Shown: positions 27,145 to 37,510, counted from the stretch's first letter. The stretch is 64,000 nucleotides of DNA from Mesorhizobium sp. M1B.F.Ca.ET.045.04.1.1 (GCF_003952465.1 NZ_CP034448.1:1-64000), one strand, 5' to 3'. Notes: generated by a model from the sequence alone, not told the origin. Numbers and translations are program-made.

Positions 27145-28215
27145 GTGAAGATCATCAAGACGCTGGCCGCCATCGCGGCCCTTGGCATTGCCGCCACGAC
27201 CTATTCGGCGCACGCGGCCGACAAGGGTCTCGTGGGCGTGCTAATGCCGACCAAGACCTCGCAGCGCTGGATCAACGACGGCGACGCCGTCAAGTCCCAG
27301 CTCGAGGCGCTCGGCTATACCGTCGACCTGCAGTACGCGCAGGACGACATCCCGAACCAGCTCAGCCAGCTGGAAAACGAAATCACCAAGGGCCCGAAGG
27401 CGCTGATCATCGCCTCGATCGACGGCACCACCATGGCCGATGCGCTGCAGAAGGCCAACGATGCCGGCGTGGTCACCATCGCGTATGACCGCCTGATCAA
27501 GAAGACCCCGAATGTCGACTACTACACCACCTTCGACAATTTCGGCGTCGGCGTCATCCAGGCGAATTCCCTGGTCAAGGGCCTCAAGGAGCGCTTCCCG
27601 AACACCAAGCCGTGGAACGTCGAACTGTTCGGCGGCTCGCCCGACGACAACAACGCCTTCTTCTTCTACAACGGCGCGATCTCCGTCCTGCAGCCGCTGA
27701 TCGACGACGGCTCGATCAAGATCAAGTCCGGCCAGACGGGCATGGATAAGGTCGGCACGCTGCGTTGGCTCGCCGCGACCGCGCAGGCGCGCATGGACAA
27801 CCTGCTCTCGGCCAACTATTCGGACGGCAGCCGCGTCGATGGCGTTCTGTCGCCCTATGACGGCCTGTCGCGCGGCATCACCGCCTCGCTGCGCGCTGTC
27901 GGCTACGGCACGGATGCACAGCCCTGGCCGATCGTGACCGGTCAGGACGCCGAGACCGCCTCGGTCAAGCTGATCATCTCGGGCGAGCAGTATTCGACGG
28001 TGTTCAAGGACACCCGCGAACTGGCCAAAGCCACCGTGCAGTTGGTCGACAAGGTGCTGTCCGGCGGCAAGCCCGATGGCCTCGACGAGAAGACCTACAA
28101 CAACGACGTCAAGGTCGTTCCCTCGATCCTTTTGACGCCGCATGAGGTCGACAAGTCGAACTACCAGGCTCAGGTCGTCGACTCCGGCTACATCAAGGCC
28201 GACGAGCTGAAGTAA
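27145..28215 (+). CDS. chvE: Multiple-sugar-binding periplasmic protein
   Basis: A 356-residue periplasmic-binding protein (type I fold) with the signal peptide [20 protein letters not shown] ending AHA, and a mature protein with conserved [45 protein letters not shown] and [14 protein letters not shown]. It resembles ChvE of Agrobacterium, which binds glucose, galactose, arabinose, xylose and other monosaccharides for uptake, chemotaxis and VirA/G signalling. The GTG at 27145 follows AGGGAGAG and starts at the signal peptide. A terminator-like hairpin follows, so this gene is probably made in excess over gguAB. Confidence 0.93.
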   Translation: MKIIKTLAAIAALGIAATTYSAHAADKGLVGVLMPTKTSQRWINDGDAVKSQLEALGYTVDLQYAQDDIPNQLSQLENEITKGPKALIIASIDGTTMADALQKANDAGVVTIAYDRLIKKTPNVDYYTTFDNFGVGVIQANSLVKGLKERFPNTKPWNVELFGGSPDDNNAFFFYNGAISVLQPLIDDGSIKIKSGQTGMDKVGTLRWLAATAQARMDNLLSANYSDGSRVDGVLSPYDGLSRGITASLRAVGYGTDAQPWPIVTGQDAETASVKLIISGEQYSTVFKDTRELAKATVQLVDKVLSGGKPDGLDEKTYNNDVKVVPSILLTPHEVDKSNYQAQVVDSGYIKADELK

Positions 28216-28231
28216 TCCGGCTTGGAAAACG

Positions 28232-28262
28232 AGGGGTCCTGCGCCACGCAGGGCCCCTTTTC
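28232..28262 (+). terminator. Intrinsic terminator or attenuator between chvE and gguA
   Basis: GGGGTCCTGC and GCAGGGCCCC form a 10-bp stem (one G-U) around GCCAC, followed by TTTT. It starts 16 bases after the chvE stop, while gguA begins about 140 bases later. Partial read-through would make the binding protein more abundant than the transporter. A further small hairpin (CAGAAGC/GCTTCTG) lies at about 28265-28300. Confidence 0.75.
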
Positions 28263-28404
28263 GTTCAGAAGCGACCTCGGTATTGTTTTTGCCGGCTTCT
28301 GCGGCGCCATGCGCCGTCACGGCTCATAGAAGCTGTGGTATGTTGATTTCGCGTATGACACTTTCCCGAAACGGAAGACATGCGCCCAGGGAGCGGAATT
28401 CCTG

Positions 28405-29936
<1,532 letters not shown>

Positions 29937-29940
<4 letters not shown>

Positions 29941-31229
29941 GCACAGAAAGCGCTCCCGCACCGCAGACCGGCGCTGCCGAAGACGTCAAGCAGGGGCCGC
30001 GCATCGCCGTCTCGGCGCTGACGACGAACCTGCGCGAATACGGCCTGATCATCGCCCTGATCGTCATCATGCTGTTCTTCCAGTACACGACGTCGGGAAC
30101 GCTGTTCAAACCGGTCAACCTCAGCAACCTGGTGCAGCAGAACTCGTTCATCATCGTGATGGCGCTGGGCATGCTTTTGGTCATCGTTTCCGGCCATATC
30201 GACCTCAGCGTCGGGTCGGTTGCGGGCTTCATCGGCGCACTGGCGGCGATGATGATGGTCATCTGGCCGCTCGGCCCGCTCAGCAATCCGCTGGTGGTTT
30301 CAATCATCTGTCTCATCGTCGGTGGCGGCATAGGCGCGGCGCAAGGCTATTGGATCGCCTACCACCGGATACCGAGCTTCATCGTCACGCTGGCGGGCAT
30401 GCTGATCTTCCGCGGCATCTGCCAGGCGCTGCTGGGCGGCGGCTCCTCGGTCGGCCCGCTTCCCGACAGCTTCAAGGCGCTGAGCTCAGGCTTCATTCCG
30501 GACGTGATCGGGCCGCTGACGCTGATCCCGCCGACGGTGAATGCCGCCGGCAAGACCATCGTCGGCAGCGGGCTTACCCTGCACATGACGACGATCGTGC
30601 TCGGCCTCATCGCCGTTCTGGCCTATGCCTATTTCGGGCTGAGGGCCCGCCGCAAGCGTGAGCGTCATGGCTACGAGGCCGAGCCCTTCCCGCTGTTCGT
30701 CATCAAGACGCTGGTCGGCAGCGCATTGGCGCTGTTCCTGGTCGTCCAGTTCGCGAGCTACAGGGGCCTGCCGGTCGTGCTTCTGGTGATGGGCGTGCTG
30801 ATCTCGCTGTTCGTCTTCGTCACCAAGCGCATGACCATCGGCCGTCGCATCTACGCGATGGGCGGCAACGCCAAGGCTGCACAGCTGTCGGGCATCAACA
30901 CCGAACGGCTGACGCTGATGGTGTTCATCAACATGGGCGTGCTTTCGGCACTCGGCGGCCTGATCATCGCGGCGCGCCTGGGCCAGGCCGTGCCGGCCGC
31001 CGGTCTCGGCAGCGAGCTCGACGTGATCGCGGCCGTCTTCATCGGCGGCGCCTCGGCTATGGGCGGTGTCGGACAGGTTATCGGCGCCGTGGTCGGCGGC
31101 TTCATCATGGGCGTGATGAACAACGGCATGTCGATCATGGGCGTCAATGTCGACTGGCAGCAGGTGGTCAAGGGCCTGGTGCTGCTCGGCGCCGTCATCT
31201 TCGACGTCTACAACAAGAACAAGGCTTAA
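29937..31229 (+). CDS. gguB: Sugar ABC transporter permease
   Basis: A 430-residue permease, longer than the usual 325-350 for CUT2, because of an extended central region ([19 protein letters not shown] and a cytoplasmic loop [16 protein letters not shown]). The conserved permease block is [22 protein letters not shown], and the C-terminal block is [20 protein letters not shown]. Length and layout match GguB/XylH permeases. A single permease gene, so the channel is probably a homodimer. Confidence 0.92.
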
Positions 31230-31437
31230 AGGCCGGAAGCGAGGTTCAGGAGGCATACGGGTTCTAGATCGCGACGCTGCCGGCAGCCCGTCGGCGCCAA
31301 GAAGTCCCCTGAAGGACCGGGCTCGCGAGCGCAATCCGGACGAAGAGTTTCAACCGCGGCGCGGATTGGTTCCGGGCCGCGCCGGTCAGGGTTTGCCCGT
31401 CGGCAGCCAGGCCAAGGCAAAAGAGAGAGGGTACATC

Positions 31438-32427
31438 ATGCTGATTTCCCAGATCCTCGACGACGCCGAGACGATCCGCGTCGTTGCCCGCAGCGGCGGC
31501 AAGACCCGGATCATCAACGGCGCGCGCAGCGTCTATTCGCTGGCGATGGAGGCGGCGCGCACCGGCACCGGCCTCGAAGCGCTGATCGAGCGCAAGGGCT
31601 ACGGCGAGACGGTCGATCTCGACGCCGCCTACAAGAAAGGGCGCCTGGTATCGCCGATCAACCATCCCGATCCCGCGCATCTCCACCTCACCGGCACGGG
31701 TCTGACGCATCTCGGCTCAGCCGCGACGCGCGATTCCATGCACAAGAAGCTCAGCGACGGCGAGGAGCAGCTCACCGATTCCATGAAGATGTTCCGCATG
31801 GGACTGGAAGGCGGCAAGCCGGCCAAGGGCCAGATCGGCGTGCAGCCGGAATGGTTCTACAAGGGCAACGGCACCATGGCGATTGCGCCCGGTGCCGCGC
31901 TGATGTCGCCCGCCTTCGCGCAGGACGCCGGCGAGGAGCCGGAAATCGCCGGCATCTATGTCATCGGCGACGACGGCGCACCGTTCCGCGTCGGCTTCAC
32001 GCTGTCCAACGAATTCTCCGATCATGTGACCGAGCGGGTGAACTACCTGTTCCTCGCCCATTCCAAGCTGCGCAATGCGTCCTTCGGACCGGAGATCCTG
32101 ATCGGAGACTTGCCCGCCGATATCAGGGGCTCTTCACGCATCCTGCGTGACGGCAAGCTGCTTTGGGAAAAGCCGTTCCTGTCGGGCGAAGCGAACATGT
32201 CGCACACCATCGCCAATCTCGAGCATCACCACTTCAAGTACTCGGCCTTCCGTCAGCCCGGCGACGTGCATGTGCACATGTTCGGCACGGCGACGCTGTC
32301 CTTCGCCGACGGCATCAGGACGGAAGCGGGCGACGTGTTCGAGATCGAGGCCAAGGACTTCGGCTTGCCGCTGCGCAACCCGCTGGAGATCGAAAAGCCG
32401 GTCAAGGTGGCGGTGAAGGCGCTGTGA
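31438..32427 (+). CDS. gguC: GguC/AraD1-family protein, possible sugar-acid dehydratase or hydrolase
   Basis: A 329-residue protein with a fumarylacetoacetate-hydrolase-like C-terminal half (residues about 120-320: FYKGNGTMAIAPG, IYVIGDDGAPFRVGFTLSNE, LAHSKLRNASFGPE). It matches the GguC/AraD1 family found beside pentose catabolic genes, where related FAH-fold proteins act on 2-keto-3-deoxy sugar acids; the reaction of this one is not shown. The ATG at 31438 follows GAGAGAGG and starts MLISQILDDAETIRVVA, the family N-terminus. It lies 208 bases after gguB with a possible leader; a family B hairpin follows its stop. Confidence 0.85.
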   Translation: MLISQILDDAETIRVVARSGGKTRIINGARSVYSLAMEAARTGTGLEALIERKGYGETVDLDAAYKKGRLVSPINHPDPAHLHLTGTGLTHLGSAATRDSMHKKLSDGEEQLTDSMKMFRMGLEGGKPAKGQIGVQPEWFYKGNGTMAIAPGAALMSPAFAQDAGEEPEIAGIYVIGDDGAPFRVGFTLSNEFSDHVTERVNYLFLAHSKLRNASFGPEILIGDLPADIRGSSRILRDGKLLWEKPFLSGEANMSHTIANLEHHHFKYSAFRQPGDVHVHMFGTATLSFADGIRTEAGDVFEIEAKDFGLPLRNPLEIEKPVKVAVKAL

Positions 32428-32435
32428 GAGCGTAA

Positions 32436-32481
32436 TCTCCCCCCTTGAGGGGGAGATGGCCGGCAGGCCAGAGGGGGTCGC
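32436..32481. repeat. Outer inverted arm, left (family B)
   Basis: Hairpin CTCCCCC-CTTGA-GGGGGAG followed by GGCCGGCAGGCC and GAGGGGGTCGC. An inverted imperfect copy at 33018-33063 closes the other side of the GIY-YIG unit. The hairpin directly follows gguC and could terminate its transcript. Confidence 0.8.
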
Positions 32482-32497
32482 TGTCCCGCCGATCCGT

Positions 32498-32564
32498 CTT
32501 CGTCATTCTAGGGCGGAGCAAGGAGCGAAGCGACGCGCGCAGACCCTAGAATCCATGCCGTGAC
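32498..32564. repeat. Inner inverted arm, left, 67 bp
   Basis: 67 bases beginning CTTCGTCATTCTAGGGCGG and ending ATCCATGCCGTGAC, a perfect reverse complement of 32931-32997. Within the arm ATTCTAGGG and CCCTAGAAT form their own 9-bp stem with a purine-rich loop (GGAGCAAGGAGCGAAGCGAC), the architecture of REP-type sequences. Confidence 0.92.
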
Positions 32565-32627
32565 ATTGGCCGCAGAATGCTGCCGTCCAGAATAGCCGTT
32601 GGCGACAGCGCCAGCTAAGATCGCAAC

Positions 32628-32987
32628 ATGACAGGCTACGTCTACATGACCGCGAGCCAGAAATGCGGCACGATCTATATCGGTGTCACCAATGACCTTG
32701 CTCGTCGGATGCCCGAGCACAAGACCGGCCAAGGCTCCAGCTTCACCAGCCGTTACGGCGTGCAGCGTCTGGTCTGGTACGAGGAGTATTTCGATATCAC
32801 CGACGCCATCCAGCGAGAGACTTCATTGAAGCGCTGGCCACGCCAATGGAAGGTTGAATTGATCGAGAAGACCAATCCTTGTTTCGCGGAATTGGCTGGT
32901 GAACGTTCTGAACCGTCGCAGCGCTCAGGCGTCACGGCATGGATTCTAGGGTCTGCGCGCGTCGCTTCGCTCCTTGCTCCGCCCTAG
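32628..32987 (+). CDS. GIY-YIG nuclease-domain protein inside an inverted repeat
   Basis: A 119-residue protein. Residues 4-90 are a GIY-YIG domain of the small stand-alone (YhbQ/UPF0213-like) type: YVYMTAS at 4-10, IYIGVTNDLARR at 16-27 with YIG and the conserved arginines, His31, and glutamate E64 in QRETSLKRW, so the catalytic set looks complete. Residues 102-119 (VTAWILGSARVASLLAPP) are encoded by the right arm of the 67-bp inverted repeat, which also supplies the stop. Transcription signals were not seen. Possibly the enzyme that moves or processes the flanking repeat; function unproven. Confidence 0.82.
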   Translation: MTGYVYMTASQKCGTIYIGVTNDLARRMPEHKTGQGSSFTSRYGVQRLVWYEEYFDITDAIQRETSLKRWPRQWKVELIEKTNPCFAELAGERSEPSQRSGVTAWILGSARVASLLAPP

Positions 32988-32997
32988 AATGACGAAG
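32931..32997. repeat. Inner inverted arm, right, 67 bp
   Basis: Exact reverse complement of 32498-32564 over all 67 bases, starting GTCACGGCATGGATTCTAGG and ending CTAGAATGACGAAG. It contains the last 18 codons and the stop of the GIY-YIG gene. Perfect identity between arms suggests recent origin or ongoing copying. Confidence 0.92.
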
Positions 32998-33017
32998 GGA
33001 TAGGACGGCATTCCTTC

Positions 33018-33063
33018 GCGACCCCCTCTGCCCTGCCGGGCATCTCCCCCTCAAGGGGGAGAC
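33018..33063. repeat. Outer inverted arm, right (family B)
   Basis: GCGACCCCCTCTGCCC, TGCCGGGCA and hairpin TCTCCCCC-TCAA-GGGGGAGA; inverted and imperfect relative to 32436-32481. It ends eight bases before the stop of the convergent dCTP deaminase gene and may serve as its terminator. Confidence 0.8.
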
Positions 33064-33070
33064 CCCAGCC

Positions 33071-34165
33071 TCAGCGCGCTGCTCTGAAATGCTTGGAGAG
33101 CTTGAGCCCCTGCGCCTGATAGTTCGAGCCTAGATCGGTACCGTAAAGCGCCTGCGGGCGCTTGAGCATATGCTCGTAGACCAGGCGGCCGACGATCTGG
33201 CCGTGATCGAGGATGAACGGCACCTCGTGGCTGCGCACTTCGAGCACTGCGCGACTGCCGCTGCCGCCGGCGGCGGAGTGGCCGAAGCCGGGATCGAAGA
33301 AGCCGGCATAGTGGACGCGGAACTCGCCGACCAGCGGGTCGAAGGGCGTCATCTCGGCGGCATAGAGCGGCGGCACATGCACGGCTTCGCGCGAGACCAG
33401 GATGTAGAACTCGTCCGGGTCCAGCACCAGCTCGCCGGCACCGCTCTTATAGAGCGGCTCCCAGAAGTCGACGACATCCTGCGCGGCGCGCTTGTCGACG
33501 TCGACCAAGCCGGTGTGGTGCTTGCCGCGATAGCCGACCAGGCCGTCCTTGTCGCCGTCGAGGTCGATGGAGAGCGCGATGCCGCCGCCGGAGATGTTGG
33601 GAGGCTCGGTGGCGACCAGCATCTCGGCGCGATGGAGATCGCGCAGCTCGTTCTCCGACAGCAGCGCGTTGCCGGTGCGGAAGCGTATCTGCGACAACCG
33701 CGAGCCGGCGCGCACGACGATCGGGAAGGTGCGCGGGCTGACCTCGAGGTAGAGTGGGCCATGATAGCCGGCGGCGATCTTGTCGAACTCATGGCCGCGA
33801 TCGGTCATGACGCGCGTGAAAATGTCCAGCCGCCCGGTCGAGCTCTTCGGATTGGCCGATGCCGACACTTCTGACGGCAGCGCCAGGCTCTCGAGCAGCG
33901 GCACGATGTAGACGCAGCCCGTTTCCAGCACCGCGCCCTCGGCAAGGCTGATCTCGTGCAGCTTCAGCCGGTCGAGCTTGTCGGCCACCAGGTGATCCGG
34001 ACCTGGCAGGAAGGAAGCGCGCACGCGAAAAGCCTTTTCGCCGAGCCTCAGATCGAGGCTGGCCGGCTGGATCTGGTTGGTGTCGAGGGCGCGCGGCGAT
34101 TTCAGCGCGTTCGCCTCAAACAGCGCCGCGATGTCCTGATCCGGTAGAATGCCTGTCTGCCGCAA
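33071..34165 (-). CDS. dcd: dCTP deaminase, long two-domain form
   Basis: A 364-residue protein about twice the usual 190. It has two dUTPase-like halves: the first (residues about 1-190) with NPKSSTGRLDIFTRVMTD and YLEVSPRTFPIVVRAGSRLSQ, the second (about 200-364) with EVRSHEVPFILDHGQIVGRL. Alphaproteobacteria typically have this fused 2'-deoxycytidine 5'-triphosphate deaminase. It converts dCTP to dUTP for thymidylate synthesis. The second half lacks the SSxGR signature, so only one half may be catalytic, which is inferred from visible motifs. Confidence 0.88.
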   Translation of the reverse strand: MRQTGILPDQDIAALFEANALKSPRALDTNQIQPASLDLRLGEKAFRVRASFLPGPDHLVADKLDRLKLHEISLAEGAVLETGCVYIVPLLESLALPSEVSASANPKSSTGRLDIFTRVMTDRGHEFDKIAAGYHGPLYLEVSPRTFPIVVRAGSRLSQIRFRTGNALLSENELRDLHRAEMLVATEPPNISGGGIALSIDLDGDKDGLVGYRGKHHTGLVDVDKRAAQDVVDFWEPLYKSGAGELVLDPDEFYILVSREAVHVPPLYAAEMTPFDPLVGEFRVHYAGFFDPGFGHSAAGGSGSRAVLEVRSHEVPFILDHGQIVGRLVYEHMLKRPQALYGTDLGSNYQAQGLKLSKHFRAAR

Positions 34166-34177
34166 GGTCTGGCTCCG

Positions 34178-34275
34178 CTAGAGCAATTCACCCTTTCATG
34201 GAAACGGCGAACCGCTCTACCTCTTTGTTTTGACGCAATTCCGGCGGTTTCACACTTTTCCTGGAATTGCTCTAA
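34178..34275. repeat. Family A palindromic repeat, copy 4
   Basis: Begins CTAGAGCAATTCACC and ends CCTGGAATTGCTCTAA, with GGAAACGGCGAACCG, TTTGTTTTGACGCAATTCC and CACACTTTTCCTGG. Terminal boxes AGAGCAATTC and GAATTGCTCT are inverted. It lies in the divergent gap between dcd and the metZ riboswitch. Confidence 0.8.
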
Positions 34276-34366
34276 GGCCGGGCAAGCGCATGGGTGCAGG
34301 CTCCTGCCTGGTACAAACCTCTTAATCAAGCCGGCAATTGACGCAAGCGCGGCGCGGGCCTAAAGG

Positions 34367-34434
34367 ATCGTTATCCCGTGGTGATTTGGCCGGTCGGCTT
34401 GCAGCCACGTTAAACAAGTCGCTAAAGGACCGCT
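34367..34434 (+). ncRNA. SAM-II riboswitch upstream of metZ
   Basis: Matches the SAM-II (metA) consensus as I know it: P1 arms CGTGG (34377-34381) and CCACG, the SAM-contact segment TGATTTGGCCGG, loop GTCGGCTTGCAG, then GTTAAACAAGTCGCTAAAGG, which forms the pseudoknot. S-adenosylmethionine binding would lower expression of the downstream sulfhydrylase gene. The element lies about 80 bases before the start codon with a strong terminator between, so control at transcription termination is likely. Confidence 0.92.
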
Positions 34435-34452
34435 GGCCGCAAGGCCGTATGG

Positions 34453-34482
34453 ACCGGTTGCGACATCGCGACCGGTTTTTTT
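34453..34482 (+). terminator. Terminator stem downstream of the SAM-II riboswitch
   Basis: ACCGGTTGCG and CGCGACCGGT form a 10-bp stem (one G-U) closed by ACAT and followed by seven T. It lies between riboswitch and metZ start and is the probable expression platform; an antiterminator pairing is not obvious by eye. Confidence 0.85.
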
Positions 34483-34512
34483 GTGTTTGCTTCTTAGGGT
34501 TGGACTAGGGCG

Positions 34513-35700
34513 ATGACGAAGACGCGAAATTGGAAGCCTCAGACGGCACTCGTGCATGGCGGAACGCTGCGTTCCGGTTTCGGTGAGACCGCCGAGGCGA
34601 TGTATCTCACCCAGGGCTATGTCTACGAAACGGCGCAAGCCGCGGAAGCCCGCTTCAAGGGCGAGGAGCCGGGCTTCATCTATTCGCGCTACGCCAATCC
34701 GACCGTCGACATGTTCGAGAAGCGCATGTGCGCGCTCGAAGGCGCGGAAGATGCGCGCGCCACCGCTTCCGGCATGGCGGCGGTCAGCGCGGCACTGCTC
34801 TGCAGCGTCAAGGCCGGCGACCACATCGTTGCGGCGCGGGCGCTGTTCGGCTCCTGCCGCTGGGTGGTCGAGACGCTGGCGCCGCGCTACGGCATCGAGG
34901 CGACGCTGATCGACGGCACCGACATCGCCAATTGGGAAAAGGCGGTCAGGCCGAACACCAGGCTGTTCTTCCTGGAAAGCCCGACCAACCCGACGCTGGA
35001 AGTGGTCGACATCACTGCTGTTGCCGCTTTAGCCAATTCGATCGGCGCACGCGTGATCGTCGACAATGTCTTTGCCACGCCGCTGCAGCAGAAGCCCCTG
35101 CAGCTTGGCGCCCATGTCGTGGTCTATTCGGCGACCAAGCATATCGACGGTCAGGGCCGCTGCCTCGGCGGCGTCATCCTGTCGGACAAGAAGTGGATCG
35201 ACGAGAACCTGCACGACTATTTCCGCCACACCGGCCCGAGCCTGTCGCCCTTCAACGCCTGGACGCTGCTCAAAGGGCTTGAGACGCTGCCGCTGCGCGT
35301 GCGCCAGCAGACCGAGAGCGCCGGCAAGATCGCCGACTTCCTGGCCGGCCGGCCGGAGATCGCCCGCGTCATCTATCCGGGCCGGGCCGACCATCCGCAG
35401 GCCGATATCGTCAAGAAGCAGATGTCCGGCGGCTCGACGCTGATCTGCCTCGACGTCAAGGGCGGCAAGCAGGCGGCCTTCGCCTTCCAGAACGCTCTCG
35501 ACATCGTGCTGATCTCCAACAATCTCGGCGACGCCAAGAGCCTGATCACCCATCCGGCGACGACGACGCATAAGAACCTCAGCGACGAGGCGCGCGCAGA
35601 GCTCGGCATCGGCCCGGGAACACTGCGTCTGTCTGTCGGGCTTGAGGACGCCGACGATCTGCTGGCCGATATTGACGAGGCGCTGAAAGCGGCGAAGTAG
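34513..35700 (+). CDS. metZ: O-succinylhomoserine sulfhydrylase
   Basis: A 395-residue PLP enzyme of the Cys/Met metabolism (gamma-family) class. The PLP lysine is K209 in YSATKHIDGQGR; SRYANPTVDMFEKR, ATASGMAAVSAAL and ESPTNPTLEVVDI are family motifs, the last giving the PLP-ring contacts. It makes homocysteine from O-succinylhomoserine and sulfide. Single gene under the SAM-II riboswitch, consistent with feedback by the end product. MetZ is distinguished from cystathionine synthases by overall similarity only. Confidence 0.92.
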   Translation: MTKTRNWKPQTALVHGGTLRSGFGETAEAMYLTQGYVYETAQAAEARFKGEEPGFIYSRYANPTVDMFEKRMCALEGAEDARATASGMAAVSAALLCSVKAGDHIVAARALFGSCRWVVETLAPRYGIEATLIDGTDIANWEKAVRPNTRLFFLESPTNPTLEVVDITAVAALANSIGARVIVDNVFATPLQQKPLQLGAHVVVYSATKHIDGQGRCLGGVILSDKKWIDENLHDYFRHTGPSLSPFNAWTLLKGLETLPLRVRQQTESAGKIADFLAGRPEIARVIYPGRADHPQADIVKKQMSGGSTLICLDVKGGKQAAFAFQNALDIVLISNNLGDAKSLITHPATTTHKNLSDEARAELGIGPGTLRLSVGLEDADDLLADIDEALKAAK

Positions 35701-35731
35701 CAGGCCGATCGAGAGAGCGCCTGAGCGAGGC

Positions 35732-36877
35732 TCAGGCAATCTCTTCCAGCTCGGTTATCGCGCTGGTGCGGATGGTCATGGCGTTGCCGCGCCATTCGAC
35801 AGCGCCGGCCAGCCAGCCGCGCGCCCAGACGGCGGGAAGCATGGCGTCGCGCACGATCATCGCGGTGACGCTGCGCGGCGACAGATACCAGCCCTTGGAC
35901 CAGGCGAGCAGGCATTCCGGCACATAGGCGAACGCCAGAACGCAAAGCGCCGTGGTGGGCAGGCTGACGCCGGCACTCGCCGCCGCGATAAGCGCGAGCA
36001 GCAACGGCAACGCCACACCGGTCAGGATTTCGGGGGCAAAAAACAGCGGGAAGGTGACGCGGCGCAGCCGCGCCCAGCGCGCCTGACGCGACCAGATTTC
36101 GGCGAACGTGCGCTGGCCGAGCGGCTGTTCGAAGGGCGAGGCGACGAGATTGACGCGCAGTCCCAAGCCGTTGACCAGCTTGGTGGCGGCCGCGTCCTCG
36201 GCGATCTCGGCGGCTAAAGCCTGGATACCGCCGTTCGCGTCGAGCATCGGCTTGTTCCACAACATGCTCTTGCCTTGGGCGAAGCCGAGGCCGAGCGCCT
36301 CGCCCGCATATTGCCAGCGCGCCTGCAGCGTGTTGAGGAAGGCGCATTCGACTTCGGCCCAAAACCCGTCCGGCCGCGAGCCTATCGGCGTCGAGCAAAC
36401 GAGGCCGGTATCCGGCCGCCAGGCCGCCATCAGATGCTGAACATAGTCCTTGGGCATCAGCACGTTGGAATCGGCAAGGATCACCCAGTCGTGCCGCGCC
36501 GCCTGCCAGCCCTTCACGCAATTGTTGAGCTTGGGATTGGCGCTGATCCTGTCGTCGCCGACGAGCAGCCGCGCCGGAACCTTGGGGAAGCGCGCGATCG
36601 CGGCATTGATCAGCTTGACCACGGGGTCTTCGGCGCCGGCAACGCAGAAGATCAGCTCATAGCGCGGCCAATCGAGCGAGAAGGCGCGATCAAGCGTCTC
36701 CTCGGCGAACGGCTCGACGCCGCGCGACGGCACGATGATGGAGACCGGTGGCTGCTTCTCCGCGGGCGGAGGAATGATGCGACGTGCCTTCAGCCGCGAC
36801 GATGCGAGCATGATGCTGGCGAAATTGGAAAGAAGAAGGGCTGACGATGCAAAGGCGGCTGCGAGAGTCAGTTCCAT
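35732..36877 (-). CDS. Family 21-type (ceramide) glycosyltransferase
   Basis: A 381-residue membrane glycosyltransferase of GT-A fold. An N-terminal helix is followed by PVSIIVPSRGVEPF, the metal-binding-type motif DWVILADSNVLMP, the acceptor region with EDAAATKLV, and QARWARL as the QxxRW motif of processive-type enzymes; two or three C-terminal membrane helices follow. It resembles bacterial ceramide glucosyltransferases, as in Agrobacterium, or hopanoid-modifying relatives. Donor and acceptor are not determined. Convergent with metZ. Confidence 0.8.
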   Translation of the reverse strand: MELTLAAAFASSALLLSNFASIMLASSRLKARRIIPPPAEKQPPVSIIVPSRGVEPFAEETLDRAFSLDWPRYELIFCVAGAEDPVVKLINAAIARFPKVPARLLVGDDRISANPKLNNCVKGWQAARHDWVILADSNVLMPKDYVQHLMAAWRPDTGLVCSTPIGSRPDGFWAEVECAFLNTLQARWQYAGEALGLGFAQGKSMLWNKPMLDANGGIQALAAEIAEDAAATKLVNGLGLRVNLVASPFEQPLGQRTFAEIWSRQARWARLRRVTFPLFFAPEILTGVALPLLLALIAAASAGVSLPTTALCVLAFAYVPECLLAWSKGWYLSPRSVTAMIVRDAMLPAVWARGWLAGAVEWRGNAMTIRTSAITELEEIA

Positions 36878-37095
36878 CGAGATCTGGTCACTCCGGAAAA
36901 GCCGCCCGCGGCCATTTCAATCAGTCGACAGAGCGCCCGAGTCGCCCGGCACGATTTGTGCACACCAACATTGTCATGTGTCACTTAAATGACATTGTTT
37001 TTCGGCACGTGCGCTAGAAACTGGCAGGATGGCGCCTCACCTAATAACCACGAAGCGCGACAAACGTTCCCTTCGCCGGCAAACCGGAGTGACCC

Positions 37096-37488
37096 ATGTA
37101 TCGCGCCGTGACGCGCAACATCGAAGTGCAGGTCAGGCCGTTCTATCTGGAGGATCGTTCCGATCCGTCCGAGAACCGCTATGTATGGGGCTACCAGGTG
37201 ACGATCGACAACCAGTCGGACGAGTTCGTGCAGCTTATGTCGCGCTACTGGCACATCACCGACGGGCGCGGCCGCGTCGAGGAAGTGCGCGGCGCGGGCG
37301 TCGTCGGCGACCAGCCGGAGCTCAACCCCGGCGACAGCTACCAGTACACGTCGGGATGCCCGCTCTCGACGCCATCAGGCATCATGGTCGGCCATTACAC
37401 GATGCGCAACGGGCGCGGCGAGACGTTCGATGTCGCCATCCCCGCCTTCTCGCTCGACATGCCGGGGACGAGGCGAACGGTGAACTAA
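37096..37488 (+). CDS. apaG: ApaG protein
   Basis: A 130-residue single-domain protein with an immunoglobulin-like fold. Motifs are [35 protein letters not shown] and [20 protein letters not shown], all characteristic of ApaG. It is linked to Co/Mg resistance in enterobacteria, but the molecular role is unknown. GGAG lies seven bases before the ATG. In the 36878-37095 gap a TGTCAT/ATGACA inverted repeat at 36972-36994 could be an operator; nothing else is seen there. Confidence 0.93.
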   Translation: MYRAVTRNIEVQVRPFYLEDRSDPSENRYVWGYQVTIDNQSDEFVQLMSRYWHITDGRGRVEEVRGAGVVGDQPELNPGDSYQYTSGCPLSTPSGIMVGHYTMRNGRGETFDVAIPAFSLDMPGTRRTVN

Positions 37489-37510
37489 ACGCTGGCGAGA
37501 GCGTTTTTTC

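Noticed and set aside
32508..32732. Minus-strand 74-codon frame overlapping the GIY-YIG gene
   Set aside because: It reads through the inverted repeat antisense to the GIY-YIG domain and has no motif.
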